From Kroppenstedtia sanguinis (GTDB lineage Bacteria; Bacillota; Bacilli; Thermoactinomycetales; DSM-45169): a stretch of DNA of 64,000 bases. The notes under the pieces are model-generated. The model was not told the origin of the DNA and did no database searches. It worked only from the letters and a program-made list of their open reading frames with translations. The stretch covers positions 6,093-70,092 of the forward strand of contig NZ_JBNPXF010000017.1 of assembly GCF_050433445.1 (NCBI RefSeq), given 5' to 3'. Shown one piece after another: positions 17,768 to 25,834 of this stretch. Both the position numbers and the translations under genes were made by a program. The stretch's first letter is position 1; each line of letters opens with the position of its first letter.

Positions 17768-18166
17768 TTACCAGATGTAAGCCAGCACTTCACCGCCCAC
17801 ACTGGATTGACGGGCTTCCTTGTCTGTCATAACTCCTTTGGAGGTCGACAGGACTGCGATACCCAGACCGCGGAGTACACGCGGGATTTCATTTTTATTG
17901 ACATAGACGCGCAGACCAGGCTTGCTGATCCGTTTCAGTCCGGTAATCACACGCTCGTTGTTAGGACCGTACTTCAGAAAGATCCGGAGGACCCCCTGTT
18001 TCCCGTCTTCGATATACTCAGCGTCACGAATGAAACCTTCCCGCTTCAAGATATCCGCAATTTCCCGCTTCAGCTTGGACGCAGGCAACTCCAGGCTCTC
18101 GTGTCGAACCTGATTCGCATTACGGATCCGGGTCAGCATGTCGGCAATCGGGTCAGTCATCACCAT
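17768..18166 (-). CDS. rpsH: 30S ribosomal protein S8
   Basis: The 132-residue S8 starts MVMTDPIADMLTRIRNAN and ends with STSKGVMTDKEARQSSVGGEVLAYIW. The first ATG (18166) is 7 nt from GGAGGG. S8 binds helix 21 of 16S rRNA and, in E. coli, represses the spc operon. Confidence 0.96.
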   Translation of the reverse strand: MVMTDPIADMLTRIRNANQVRHESLELPASKLKREIADILKREGFIRDAEYIEDGKQGVLRIFLKYGPNNERVITGLKRISKPGLRVYVNKNEIPRVLRGLGIAVLSTSKGVMTDKEARQSSVGGEVLAYIW

Positions 18167-18191
18167 GCGTTATCCCTCCTTCCACTCTCCA

Positions 18192-18377
18192 TTACCAGCT
18201 CGCTTTTTTGACGCCGGGAATCTGCCCTTTATAAGCCAGTTCACGGAAACAAATCCGGCAAAGACGGAACTTCCGAATCACGGAGTGCGGCCGTCCGCAG
18301 CGTTCACAACGGGTGTAGCCCCGGACTTTGAACTTCGGATTCTTTTTCGCTTTGGTGATCATCGATTTCTTGGCCAA
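18192..18377 (-). CDS. rpsZ: 30S ribosomal protein S14, zinc-binding (type Z)
   Basis: The 61-residue short S14 has CERC and CRIC pairs for one zinc ion and ends LAYKGQIPGVKKASW. This is the constitutive C+ form; a zinc-independent paralogue, if present, is not in the window. It lies between rplE and rpsH. Confidence 0.96.
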   Translation of the reverse strand: MAKKSMITKAKKNPKFKVRGYTRCERCGRPHSVIRKFRLCRICFRELAYKGQIPGVKKASW

Positions 18378-18423
18378 CGGATTCCCTCCTTTGATTAAAA
18401 TGTCGTGCCATAGGTTCCTCCGT

Positions 18424-18972
18424 TCACTGTTTACGGAAAGGCATTCCCATTTGGGTCAACAGTTCACGGGCTTCCTCATCTGTATCGGCAGTGGTGACAA
18501 TCACCACATCCATCCCTCGAACCTTATCCACTTTATCGTATTCAATTTCCGGGAAGACCAACTGTTCCTTCAAGCCCAGGGTGTAATTCCCACGACCGTC
18601 GAAAGCTTTCGGGGAAATTCCGCGAAAATCCCGAACCCGGGGCAAAGCGACGTTGATGAGCTTATCGAGAAAGTCATACATCCGCTCGCCGCGAAGAGTC
18701 ACTTTGGCTCCAATCGGCATCCCTTCCCGTAGCTTGAAACCGGCGATAGACTTTTTGGCTCGGGTCACCACAGGTTTCTGACCTGAAATCTGAGCCAGAT
18801 CTTCCACGGCTCCGTCGAGCACTTTCGCATTTTGGACTGCTTCCCCGACGCCCATATTGATAACAACTTTTTCGACCTTAGGAACTTGCATCGGTGAGGT
18901 GTAATCAAACCTCTTCATCAGGGATGGGCTAATTTCCTGTTTGTACCGTTCTTTCAATGGAAGTATTGCCAC
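18424..18972 (-). CDS. rplE: 50S ribosomal protein L5
   Basis: The 182-residue 5S-rRNA-binding protein has PKVEKVVINMGVGEA, RAKKSIAGFKLREGMPIG and DFRGISPKAFDGRGNY. An ATG at 18981 abuts GGAGG with no spacer, so the in-frame GTG at 18972 (9-nt spacing) is chosen. This gives a start close to other L5 proteins. Confidence 0.94.
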   Translation of the reverse strand: MAILPLKERYKQEISPSLMKRFDYTSPMQVPKVEKVVINMGVGEAVQNAKVLDGAVEDLAQISGQKPVVTRAKKSIAGFKLREGMPIGAKVTLRGERMYDFLDKLINVALPRVRDFRGISPKAFDGRGNYTLGLKEQLVFPEIEYDKVDKVRGMDVVIVTTADTDEEARELLTQMGMPFRKQ

Positions 18973-19001
18973 GGTTTCCATCCTCCTTTCCGATCCGGAC
19001 G

Positions 19002-19376
19002 TCAGTCGACCACTTCGCCGGACTTCTTGGCGTAGCGAACTTTTGTCTGTTTGCCACCCTTGTCTTCGATAAATTTGTAACCCACTCGGGTCGGCTGTTT
19101 TGTTTTCGGGTCCTCCAGCATCAAGTTGGAGATATGGATCGGAGCCTCCTGCTCGATAATGCCCCCTTGCGGATTGTCCTGGGTCGGGCGGGAGTGCTTT
19201 TTCACCATGTTAACCCCTTCCACCAACGCGCGGCGTTCTGCAGGGTAGACCTTCAGGACGCGCCCTTTGGTGTAGATCAATTTCCCGTTCTTGTCACGTG
19301 TGGGGGCATCTTTGCCCCGCAGTACAATCACGGTATCGCCTTTCTTGATGTGCAGTTTGTTCGGTCGCTTGGCCAT
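19002..19376 (-). CDS. rplX: 50S ribosomal protein L24
   Basis: The 124-residue protein has an N-terminal KOW motif (HIKKGDTVIVLRGKD) and the GVNMVKKHSRP segment. It is slightly longer than the usual 103-105 residues because of an insertion around residues 25-35 (DAPTRDKNGKLIYTKG) and a basic tail. Confidence 0.95.
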   Translation of the reverse strand: MAKRPNKLHIKKGDTVIVLRGKDAPTRDKNGKLIYTKGRVLKVYPAERRALVEGVNMVKKHSRPTQDNPQGGIIEQEAPIHISNLMLEDPKTKQPTRVGYKFIEDKGGKQTKVRYAKKSGEVVD

Positions 19377-19424
19377 GTCGGCACCTCCTTCAACCGGTCG
19401 TTACAGGCTCTGTGGCATGGAAAA

Positions 19425-19793
19425 TCAGAGCACTTCCGGAGCCAGCGAAATGATTTTCATAAATTCATGTTCCCTGAGCTCTCGCGCGACGGGTCCGAAG
19501 ATCCGGGTCCCCCGCGGGCTTTTGTCGTCCCGGATCACAACGGCGGCGTTTTCGTCAAATCGAATATAGGATCCGTCCGGACGGCGACTCGGGCGTTTGG
19601 AACGAACCACCACGCATTTCACAATCTCACCTTTTTTGACAACGCCCCCGGGTGTAGCCTGTTTCACCGATGCGACAATCACGTCGCCGATCCCAGCCGA
19701 TTTTCGCTTGGAACCGCCTAAAACTTTGATGCACATCAGTTCTTTAGCCCCGGAGTTGTCTGCAACGCGCAAACGGGTTTGCGGCTGAATCAT
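19425..19793 (-). CDS. rplN: 50S ribosomal protein L14
   Basis: The 122-residue protein begins MIQPQTRLRVADNSGAKELMCIKVLGG and ends KIISLAPEVL, fully standard for L14, which forms an inter-subunit bridge. Confidence 0.97.
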   Translation of the reverse strand: MIQPQTRLRVADNSGAKELMCIKVLGGSKRKSAGIGDVIVASVKQATPGGVVKKGEIVKCVVVRSKRPSRRPDGSYIRFDENAAVVIRDDKSPRGTRIFGPVARELREHEFMKIISLAPEVL

Positions 19794-19824
19794 CGGTATC
19801 CCTCCTTCCGCCAGTCAGATCTGG

Positions 19825-20091
19825 TTAAACGATGACAGCTTTTTCCACAATCTCTACGAGGCGCCACCGTTTGTCCTTGGACAACGGACGGGTTTCCATG
19901 ATTTTCACGACGTCTCCCGTTTTGGCGCTGTTCTCTTCATCATGGGCTTTAAATTTTTTGCTGTACTTCACGCGCTTCCCGTACAGAGAGTCTTTTTTAT
20001 AGGTTTCCACCGCAACGACGATCGTTTTATCCATCTTGTCGCTGACGACCTTGCCCACGCGAACCTTGCGACGGTTGCGTTCTTCGGTCAT
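19825..20091 (-). CDS. rpsQ: 30S ribosomal protein S17
   Basis: The 88-residue OB-fold protein has RKVRVGKVVSDKMDKTIVVAVE and GDVVKIMETRPLSKDKRWRLVEIVE. The start overlaps the rpmC stop (ATGA). Confidence 0.96.
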   Translation of the reverse strand: MTEERNRRKVRVGKVVSDKMDKTIVVAVETYKKDSLYGKRVKYSKKFKAHDEENSAKTGDVVKIMETRPLSKDKRWRLVEIVEKAVIV

Positions 20092-20300
20092 GCCTGTTTC
20101 CTCCTTTCAATCCCGAGTTCGCGTTCATGCACCACCGTTTTGCAACGGGCGATATCTTTGCGAACCTGGCGGATCCGGGCGGTATTGTCCAACTGCCCGG
20201 TAGCCGATTGGAACCGGAGGTTGAACAACTCCTCTTTCAGCGAAGCCAGTTTCTGATCGATCTCGGCGGTGGTCATTTCTACCAGCTCTTTAGCTTTCAT
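20088..20300 (-). CDS. rpmC: 50S ribosomal protein L29
   Basis: The 70-residue helical hairpin protein has LFNLRFQSATGQLDNTARIRQVRKDIAR, the L29 signature. ATG at 20300 has GGTGG upstream; an upstream in-frame start at 20318 lies inside rplP and is less likely. Confidence 0.95.
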   Translation of the reverse strand: MKAKELVEMTTAEIDQKLASLKEELFNLRFQSATGQLDNTARIRQVRKDIARCKTVVHERELGIERRKQA

Positions 20301-20721
20301 GTGTACCACCCGCTTCATCTCGAATTACGAACTTGGTTTTGATCGGCAACTTGTTAGCCGCCAGCCGCATGGCTTCCCGAGCCACTTCTTCCGGTACACC
20401 GGCCAGCTCAAACAGAATTTTGCCGGGTTTCACGACAGCCACCCATTTTTCAGGAGAGCCTTTCCCGCTACCCATCCGAACCTCGAGAGGCTTCTGCGTA
20501 ATGGGTTTATCCGGGAAGATTTTGATCCATACTTTACCGCCACGTTTCATATACCGAGTCATCGCAATCCGGGCTGCTTCGATCTGCCGGTTGGTGATCC
20601 AGGAAGGCTCCAACGCTTGCAGACCGTATTCGCCGAAGGCCACTTCCGTTCCGCCTTTGGCCCGGCCTTTCATCCGACCGCGATGTTCCTTACGAAACTT
20701 CGTGCGTTTCGGCATTAACAT
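20290..20721 (-). CDS. rplP: 50S ribosomal protein L16
   Basis: The 143-residue protein begins MLMPKRTKFRKEHRGRMKG and contains GKGSPEKWVAVVKPGKILFEL, a segment near the peptidyl-transferase centre. GGAGG is 9 nt from the ATG. Confidence 0.97.
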   Translation of the reverse strand: MLMPKRTKFRKEHRGRMKGRAKGGTEVAFGEYGLQALEPSWITNRQIEAARIAMTRYMKRGGKVWIKIFPDKPITQKPLEVRMGSGKGSPEKWVAVVKPGKILFELAGVPEEVAREAMRLAANKLPIKTKFVIRDEAGGTHES

Positions 20722-20723
20722 GG

Positions 20724-21383
20724 TTACTTGCCTCCTTCCGCATCTCCCTTTTTCTTGGCGGGGAGCACCTCACCGCGGTAGATCCACACTTTCACTCCAA
20801 TCCGTCCATAGGTCGTGTGGGCTTCCGCAGTGCCATAGTCGATGTCTGCACGAAGAGTGTGCAGAGGGACAGTTCCTTCATTGTAGCCTTCGGTCCGTGC
20901 GATATCAGCACCGCCCAACCGGCCGCTCACCTGGGTGCGAACCCCTTTGGCACCGGAGCGCAGAGTACGCTGGATCGTCTGTTTCATCGCACGACGGAAG
21001 GAGATCCGGCGTTCCAATTGTTGAGCGATGTTTTCCGCCACCAGACGGGCATCCAACTCAGGCGTCTTGATCTCTTCGATATTGATGTGAACCTTCTTGC
21101 CGGTCATCTTGGTCAACGCTTTGCGCAGAGCTTCCACCTCAGAGCCGCCTTTTCCGATCACCATCCCCGGCTTGGCGGTGTGGATGGTCAGGTTGACACG
21201 GTTGGCCGCCCGTTCAATTTCCACGGAAGAGATCCCTGCATCCTTCAAGCGTTTAAACAGGTATTCACGGATCTCGATGTCTTCATGGAGCATGTCGGCG
21301 TAGTCCTTGCCTCCGTACCATTTGGATTCCCAGTCACGGATGATGCCGACGCGAAGCCCCACCGGGTTTATTTTCTGACCCAA
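20724..21383 (-). CDS. rpsC: 30S ribosomal protein S3
   Basis: The 219-residue protein begins GQKINPVGLRVGIIRDWESKWY and has a KH domain with the PGMVIGKGGSEVE loop. The C-terminal domain contains LGGADIARTEGYNEG. S3 lines the mRNA entry channel. Confidence 0.97.
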   Translation of the reverse strand: MGQKINPVGLRVGIIRDWESKWYGGKDYADMLHEDIEIREYLFKRLKDAGISSVEIERAANRVNLTIHTAKPGMVIGKGGSEVEALRKALTKMTGKKVHINIEEIKTPELDARLVAENIAQQLERRISFRRAMKQTIQRTLRSGAKGVRTQVSGRLGGADIARTEGYNEGTVPLHTLRADIDYGTAEAHTTYGRIGVKVWIYRGEVLPAKKKGDAEGGK

Positions 21384-21396
21384 TCTCTATCCCTCC

Positions 21397-21738
21397 TTAT
21401 TTTTCAGATACGACCACCGTAATATGGCTGGTCCGCTTGTTGATGCGGCCGGCACGTCCTTGCGCACGGGGACGGAACCGTTTCATCGTCGGCCCTTCGT
21501 CCACCATCGCTTGGTCTACCACCAGCTCGCCGGGTTTCATGCTGTAGTTGTGCTCTGCATTGGCAATCGCCGACCGCAGCACCTTCTCGATGATCGGTGA
21601 GGCGGCACGGGGGGTAAACCGCAAAATCGCCAGCGCTTCATCCACAGATTTGCCGCGGATCAGATCGATCACCAAACGCACCTTGCGAGGTGACATCCGT
21701 ACGTAACGCGCAACCGCCTTGGATTTCACTGCCTCCAT
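21397..21738 (-). CDS. rplV: 50S ribosomal protein L22
   Basis: The 113-residue protein has VRMSPRKVRLVIDLIRGK and the C-terminal RAQGRAGRINKRTSHITVVV, whose loop reaches the exit tunnel. Of two adjacent ATG codons the second (21738) is better spaced from GAGGT. Confidence 0.95.
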   Translation of the reverse strand: MEAVKSKAVARYVRMSPRKVRLVIDLIRGKSVDEALAILRFTPRAASPIIEKVLRSAIANAEHNYSMKPGELVVDQAMVDEGPTMKRFRPRAQGRAGRINKRTSHITVVVSEK

Positions 21739-21780
21739 CATCTGACCTCCTCTCTGGCTGACCTGTCAGATTCCGTCACT

Positions 21781-22062
21781 TTACCGTTTCCGGGTTTTCC
21801 GGTCGTCCCCGGCGTGACCCTTGAAAGTCCGCGTGGCGACAAATTCACCCAGCTTGTGGCCCACCATATCTTCAGTGATGTATACCGGGACATGTTTTCG
21901 ACCATCGTGAACGGCAATAGTATGTCCGACGAATTCAGGGAAGATCGTGGAACGACGAGACCAAGTCTTGATGACCTTCTTGTTCTCCTTGTCACCCATT
22001 TCCCGTACTTTCTTCAACAGATGGTCGTCTGCGAAAGGTCCCTTCTTTAGGCTGCGACCCAT
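21781..22062 (-). CDS. rpsS: 30S ribosomal protein S19
   Basis: The 93-residue protein reads MGRSLKKGPFADDHLL, with TWSRRSTIFPEFVGHTIAVHDGRKHVPVYI and GHKLGEFVATRTFKGH. All are standard for S19. Confidence 0.97.
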   Translation of the reverse strand: MGRSLKKGPFADDHLLKKVREMGDKENKKVIKTWSRRSTIFPEFVGHTIAVHDGRKHVPVYITEDMVGHKLGEFVATRTFKGHAGDDRKTRKR

Positions 22063-22101
22063 GCATCCACCCCCCTTTCTAACTCCCGCTCCGGGATGTG
22101 A

Positions 22102-22935
22102 TTACTTCTTTTTGCGGCGACGGACAATATACTTGTCAGACGGCTTGTTTTTCTTCCGGGTCTTGTAACCGATGGTCGGTTTGCCCCAGGGAGTAACCGG
22201 GGAGACACGTCCGATCGGAGCGCGACCTTCACCACCACCATGGGGGTGATCAGACGGGTTCATCACCGAACCGCGAACCGTCGGCCGCTTGCCCTGCCAG
22301 CGGGAGCGACCTGCTTTCCCCACATTGAGCAGTTCATGATCTTGGTTTCCGATCTGGCCGATCGTGGCCCGGCATTCAATCCGCACCATCCGGGTTTCAC
22401 CGGATGAAAGACGAATTACAGCATATCCTCCGTCTTTACCGAGAAGCTGCGCTTGGCCGCCTGCGGCGCGAACCATTTTCCCACCGGCACCCGGTTTCAG
22501 TTCGATGTTGTGAATCACCGTACCCACCGGAATATTGGCCAGGGGCAGAGCGTTTCCGGTCTTGATGTCGGCATCGACACCAGACATGATCACATCGCCC
22601 ACTTTGAGACCGTTGGGGTGCAGAATGTAGCGTTTTTCACCATCGGCATAATGGATCAGAGCGATGTTGGCAGAACGGTTGGGATCGTATTCCACAGTAG
22701 CAACCTTGCCGGGAATGCCATCTTTGTTCCGTTTGAAATCGATGATCCGGTATTTGCGTTTGTGACCGCCGCCTTGGTGCCGGTTGGTGATCCGTCCCTG
22801 ATTGTTCCGCCCGGCATTTTTGACCAGGGGAGCCGTCAAGGACTTCTCCGGCTTGTCAGTGGTGATCTCCTCGAAGGTGGAGACCGTCATCTGCCGGCGT
22901 CCGGGCGACGTGGGTTTAAAGTGCTTGATACCCAT
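22102..22935 (-). CDS. rplB: 50S ribosomal protein L2
   Basis: The 277-residue protein has NNQGRITNRHQGGGHKRKYRIIDFKR and the C-terminal PTVRGSVMNPSDHPHGGGEGR, whose histidine lies near the peptidyl-transferase centre. It ends in a lysine/arginine tail. The length is standard. Confidence 0.97.
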   Translation of the reverse strand: MGIKHFKPTSPGRRQMTVSTFEEITTDKPEKSLTAPLVKNAGRNNQGRITNRHQGGGHKRKYRIIDFKRNKDGIPGKVATVEYDPNRSANIALIHYADGEKRYILHPNGLKVGDVIMSGVDADIKTGNALPLANIPVGTVIHNIELKPGAGGKMVRAAGGQAQLLGKDGGYAVIRLSSGETRMVRIECRATIGQIGNQDHELLNVGKAGRSRWQGKRPTVRGSVMNPSDHPHGGGEGRAPIGRVSPVTPWGKPTIGYKTRKKNKPSDKYIVRRRKKK

Positions 22936-22962
22936 GGGGTTCCCTCCTTTTCCTTCAGGTGA

Positions 22963-23250
22963 TCAAACTTCAAAAAGCTCGATGCTCTTGCTGTCTTCGG
23001 TCAACTTGACAATCGCTTTTTTTCGGTCTGAAGTGCGACCGGCGTGACGGCCGAGGCGCTTCGGCTTCCCTTTCACCCGCATGGTGTTCACTTGGGCTAC
23101 CTTGACATCGAAAATCTTTTCGATCGCGTTTTTAACCTCGGTCTTGTTGGCCTTGAGATCCACTTCGAAGACATATTTGTTGTCTTCCATCAGATCCGTG
23201 GTCTTCTCCGTCACCACCGGGCGCCGGATGATGTCGCGGGGATCCTTCAT
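22963..23250 (-). CDS. rplW: 50S ribosomal protein L23
   Basis: The 95-residue protein starts KDPRDIIRRPVVTEKTTDLME and shows KANKTEVKNAIEKIFDVKVAQVNT. It sits at the tunnel exit and docks SRP and trigger factor. Its start overlaps the rplD stop (ATGA). Confidence 0.96.
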   Translation of the reverse strand: MKDPRDIIRRPVVTEKTTDLMEDNKYVFEVDLKANKTEVKNAIEKIFDVKVAQVNTMRVKGKPKRLGRHAGRTSDRKKAIVKLTEDSKSIELFEV

Positions 23251-23873
23251 TTCCCGAGCACCTCCTCTATGCGTGTCACCGCATCCCGGGTGATGATCAG
23301 TTTATCGTGGTTCAACACGTCCAGCACGTTCAACCCTTGGGCATCGATAAACTTGACTCCGGGGATATTCCGTGCAGACAGAACCACATTTTCGTCATAC
23401 CCACTGCCGACGACCAACGCTTTGCGGTCTGCCTGGAGGTTGGAGAGGACTTTCACCATCTCCTTGGTTTTCGGCTGTTCCAGCGTCAGTTGGTCCAGTA
23501 CGACCAGTTCATCTGCTTTGATCTTGGACGATAGCGCAGAGCGAATCGCCAGTCGGCGCACCTTTTTCGGCAGTTTATAGCTGTAGCTACGGGGTGTCGG
23601 ACCGAAGGCCACACCACCACCGACCCAGATCGGGGAACGGATACTGCCATGGCGGGCACGTCCCGTCCCTTTCTGTTTCCAGGGCTTCCGTCCGCCACCC
23701 TGGACAGCGGCACGGTTTTTCACAGCATGGGATCCGCGACGTTGAGATGCCTGTTGCATCACAACAGCATCATGCAGAACCGATGCGTTGGGCTCAATTC
23801 CGAAGACGGAATCGGATAATTCCAACTCGCCCACCTGGCTACCGTTCATATCCAGTACATTCACTTTCGGCAT
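23247..23873 (-). CDS. rplD: 50S ribosomal protein L4
   Basis: The 208-residue protein has the tunnel loop GGGRKPWKQKGTGRARHGSIRSPIWVGGG and starts PKVNVLDMNGSQVGELELSD. In E. coli L4 also represses the S10 operon; no comparable leader structure was worked out here. Confidence 0.97.
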   Translation of the reverse strand: MPKVNVLDMNGSQVGELELSDSVFGIEPNASVLHDAVVMQQASQRRGSHAVKNRAAVQGGGRKPWKQKGTGRARHGSIRSPIWVGGGVAFGPTPRSYSYKLPKKVRRLAIRSALSSKIKADELVVLDQLTLEQPKTKEMVKVLSNLQADRKALVVGSGYDENVVLSARNIPGVKFIDAQGLNVLDVLNHDKLIITRDAVTRIEEVLGK

Positions 23874-23898
23874 GTCGTCTCCTCCCTTCCCGTTGACG

Positions 23899-24528
23899 TT
23901 ACTGTGCGGCTTTCACCGCAGATTGGATGACAACATAACTGTTTTTCGGACCCGGAATGGACCCTTTGATCAGGAGCAGGTTTTTCTCCGAATCTACCTG
24001 AACCACCTGCAGGTTTTGGATGGTCACTTTGTCGTGGCCCATGCGTCCGGGCAATTTTTGCCCCTTGAAGACACGGGCAGGATCGACAGCACCCAAAGAA
24101 CCGGGGCCCCGATGGTAGTGGGAACCGTGGCTCATCGGTCCGCGGGCTTGGTTATGCCGTTTGATAGCACCGGCAAATCCTTTCCCCTTGGACGTGGCAG
24201 TGATATCCACCCATTCACCTGTGTTGAACAGGTCCGCTTTCACTTCCTGGCCCAACTCATAGTCGGCCGGATTCATCCCACGAATCTCACGGACGAAAGA
24301 CTTTGGCGTCGACCCCGCTTTTTTGGCGTGGCCTGCCTCCGGACGGTTAGCCCGGTGTTCTTTTTTGTCACCGAAACCCAGTTGCACGGATTCGTAGCCG
24401 TCGGTATCCGCCTCTTTCTTTTGCAGAACGGAACACGGACCGGCATGGATCACCGTTACGGGGATGGCAGTGCCGTCTTCGCCGAACACCTGAGTCATCC
24501 CCAGTTTTTTACCGAGAATTCCTTTCAC
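23899..24528 (-). CDS. rplC: 50S ribosomal protein L3
   Basis: The 209-residue protein reads KGILGKKLGMTQVFGEDG and contains RGPMSHGSHYHRGPGSLG near the peptidyl-transferase centre. The GTG at 24528 is 8 nt from GGAGG; another GTG three codons upstream (24537) is too close. The length equals the Bacillus protein. Confidence 0.95.
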   Translation of the reverse strand: MKGILGKKLGMTQVFGEDGTAIPVTVIHAGPCSVLQKKEADTDGYESVQLGFGDKKEHRANRPEAGHAKKAGSTPKSFVREIRGMNPADYELGQEVKADLFNTGEWVDITATSKGKGFAGAIKRHNQARGPMSHGSHYHRGPGSLGAVDPARVFKGQKLPGRMGHDKVTIQNLQVVQVDSEKNLLLIKGSIPGPKNSYVVIQSAVKAAQ

Positions 24529-24562
24529 GTCGCACACCTCCTACCGGCTAGCCTATTTTGGA

Positions 24563-24871
24563 TCAGAGTTTGATTTCGATATCAACGCCGGACGGCAAGT
24601 CGAGTCGCATCAGCGCGTCCACAGTTTGAGCCGTGGGATTGACAATGTCGATCAACCGCTTGTGCGTGCGCATCTCGAACTGCTCCCGCGAATCCTTGTA
24701 TTTGTGAACTGCACGAAGGATCGTGTAGACAGCCCGTTCCGTCGGAAGCGGGATCGGTCCGGATACATCCGCCCCGGTCCGGTTGGCCGTGTCGACGATT
24801 TTCTCCGCCGATTGATCCAACACACGGTGATCATACGCCTTGAGGCGAATGCGAATCTTCTGCTTTGCCAT
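24563..24871 (-). CDS. rpsJ: 30S ribosomal protein S10 (NusE)
   Basis: The 102-residue protein has IRIRLKAYDHRVLDQSAEKIVDTA and the loop SGPIPLPTERAVYTILR. It doubles as NusE in antitermination and transcription-translation coupling with NusG. It is the first gene of the S10-spc-alpha cluster and has a strong promoter upstream. Confidence 0.97.
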   Translation of the reverse strand: MAKQKIRIRLKAYDHRVLDQSAEKIVDTANRTGADVSGPIPLPTERAVYTILRAVHKYKDSREQFEMRTHKRLIDIVNPTAQTVDALMRLDLPSGVDIEIKL

Positions 24872-25000
24872 TCATGCCCCTCCTTTTCGCTCATTTTTTT
24901 AAATGAACTTGCTCCACGGAAATTTCCCCACGCCTGTGGCAAAGGGGCCGGGCGTGTCGGCAACCTTCCGCATCATCGCCGTTCAAAACCAACATTCCCT

Positions 25001-25029
25001 ATTATACGGAAAGTGTGGGCCCATTGCAA
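25001..25029 (-). promoter_or_regulatory. Sigma-A promoter of the S10 operon
   Basis: TTGCAA (25024-25029) and TATAAT (25001-25006) on the minus strand are separated by exactly 17 bp. The resulting leader to rpsJ is about 120 nt. This indicates that S10 transcription is initiated separately from the str operon. Confidence 0.85.
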
Positions 25030-25030
25030 G

Positions 25031-25058
25031 AAAAAAACGGGATCTTCCCCGCTTTTTT
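25031..25058 (-). terminator. Bidirectional-looking intrinsic terminator between the CHY gene and rpsJ
   Basis: GCGGG and CCCGT pair around GAAGAT on the minus strand, with seven T downstream and a run of A upstream. It isolates the S10 promoter from the upstream gene. Confidence 0.75.
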
Positions 25059-25125
25059 CGCCCATCTCTCCCTAGATTAGCAAAAATAACCCGAAACCAA
25101 GTATAAAGATTACATTTCGATCCTG

Positions 25126-25446
25126 TCAAATCGGCATTTGAAAATAAAGACGGTAATGTTTTTTACACTCTTCATTCCATTGAAAACCACAATGTGAACA
25201 GCGATCTATTTGCAAATAGTGATGGATGGTGTATTCGGTTCTGCAAACTCCACACAAGATGGCGGTTTCATCAAACTCTTCACTTGGCCATACCGAGATG
25301 GGATGATTCTCACACTCTGCATGACATCGATAGCAAGGATAGTACTTGTTGCAACACTTGAATTTAATAGCGATAATATCTTTCTTTGAATGATAATGCT
25401 TGCATCGGGTTTGTGAATCGATCACAGGTCCGTAAACGGTGACCAT
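25126..25446 (-). CDS. CHY zinc-finger protein
   Basis: The 106-residue protein is rich in paired cysteines: RCKHYH near residue 15, KCCNKYYPCYRCHAECENH, CGVCRTEY and CSHCGFQWNEEC. This CxHY/CxxC array is the CHY zinc finger, probably binding three zinc ions. The bacterial family has no settled function. Ribosome site GAGGGGGAG precedes the ATG. Terminators lie on both sides, so it is a single-gene unit placed between tuf and the S10 operon. Confidence 0.85.
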   Translation of the reverse strand: MVTVYGPVIDSQTRCKHYHSKKDIIAIKFKCCNKYYPCYRCHAECENHPISVWPSEEFDETAILCGVCRTEYTIHHYLQIDRCSHCGFQWNEECKKHYRLYFQMPI

Positions 25447-25790
25447 TCTCTCCCCCTCCCCTCTATCTTCTTCCCTCCATAGGAATCAATGGAGCAAGGT
25501 TTGAAAGAGTATACGACAAGTCAGACGCGAGCCGATTTTGAAAGAATAGGCTCTGGCAAGATCGAGATCCGATCCGAAGGGCAAGGCACAAAATCAAGGT
25601 CCCTGCAGGAATTAAACCAAGACTGGATTACTTCTACCAAATCTTTCGTCACCATTAGCAACCACGAGAAAATCGACTTTAGTTTTTAATAGATTTCAAA
25701 TTCCACGCCAACGTCTTTACGAGCCAAAAGCGATTCAAGTGATCCCCAGGCTTCCCTGTGTAGAAACCCCATCGTCCTCATGCACCTCAT
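25447..25790. other. Intergenic stretch without a supported gene
   Basis: A plus-strand frame at 25489-25689 would give 66 residues but has no ribosome site and no recognisable composition, so it is not called. No hairpin or promoter was clear apart from the tuf terminator at its right edge. The promoter of the CHY gene must lie in the first part but was not identified. Confidence 0.5.
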
Positions 25791-25821
25791 AAAAAAAGCT
25801 CCCGCAATGCGGGAGCTTTTT
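25791..25821 (-). terminator. Intrinsic terminator of tuf
   Basis: A perfect 9-bp stem AGCTCCCGC/GCGGGAGCT with an ATT loop (minus strand) is flanked by T and A runs. It lies 14 bp after the tuf stop codon. Confidence 0.92.
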
Positions 25822-25834
25822 CGGCATCAAAAGA

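Noticed and set aside
25489..25689. 66-residue plus-strand ORF between the CHY gene and tuf
   Set aside because: No ribosome site or promoter and no recognisable sequence features; likely chance.
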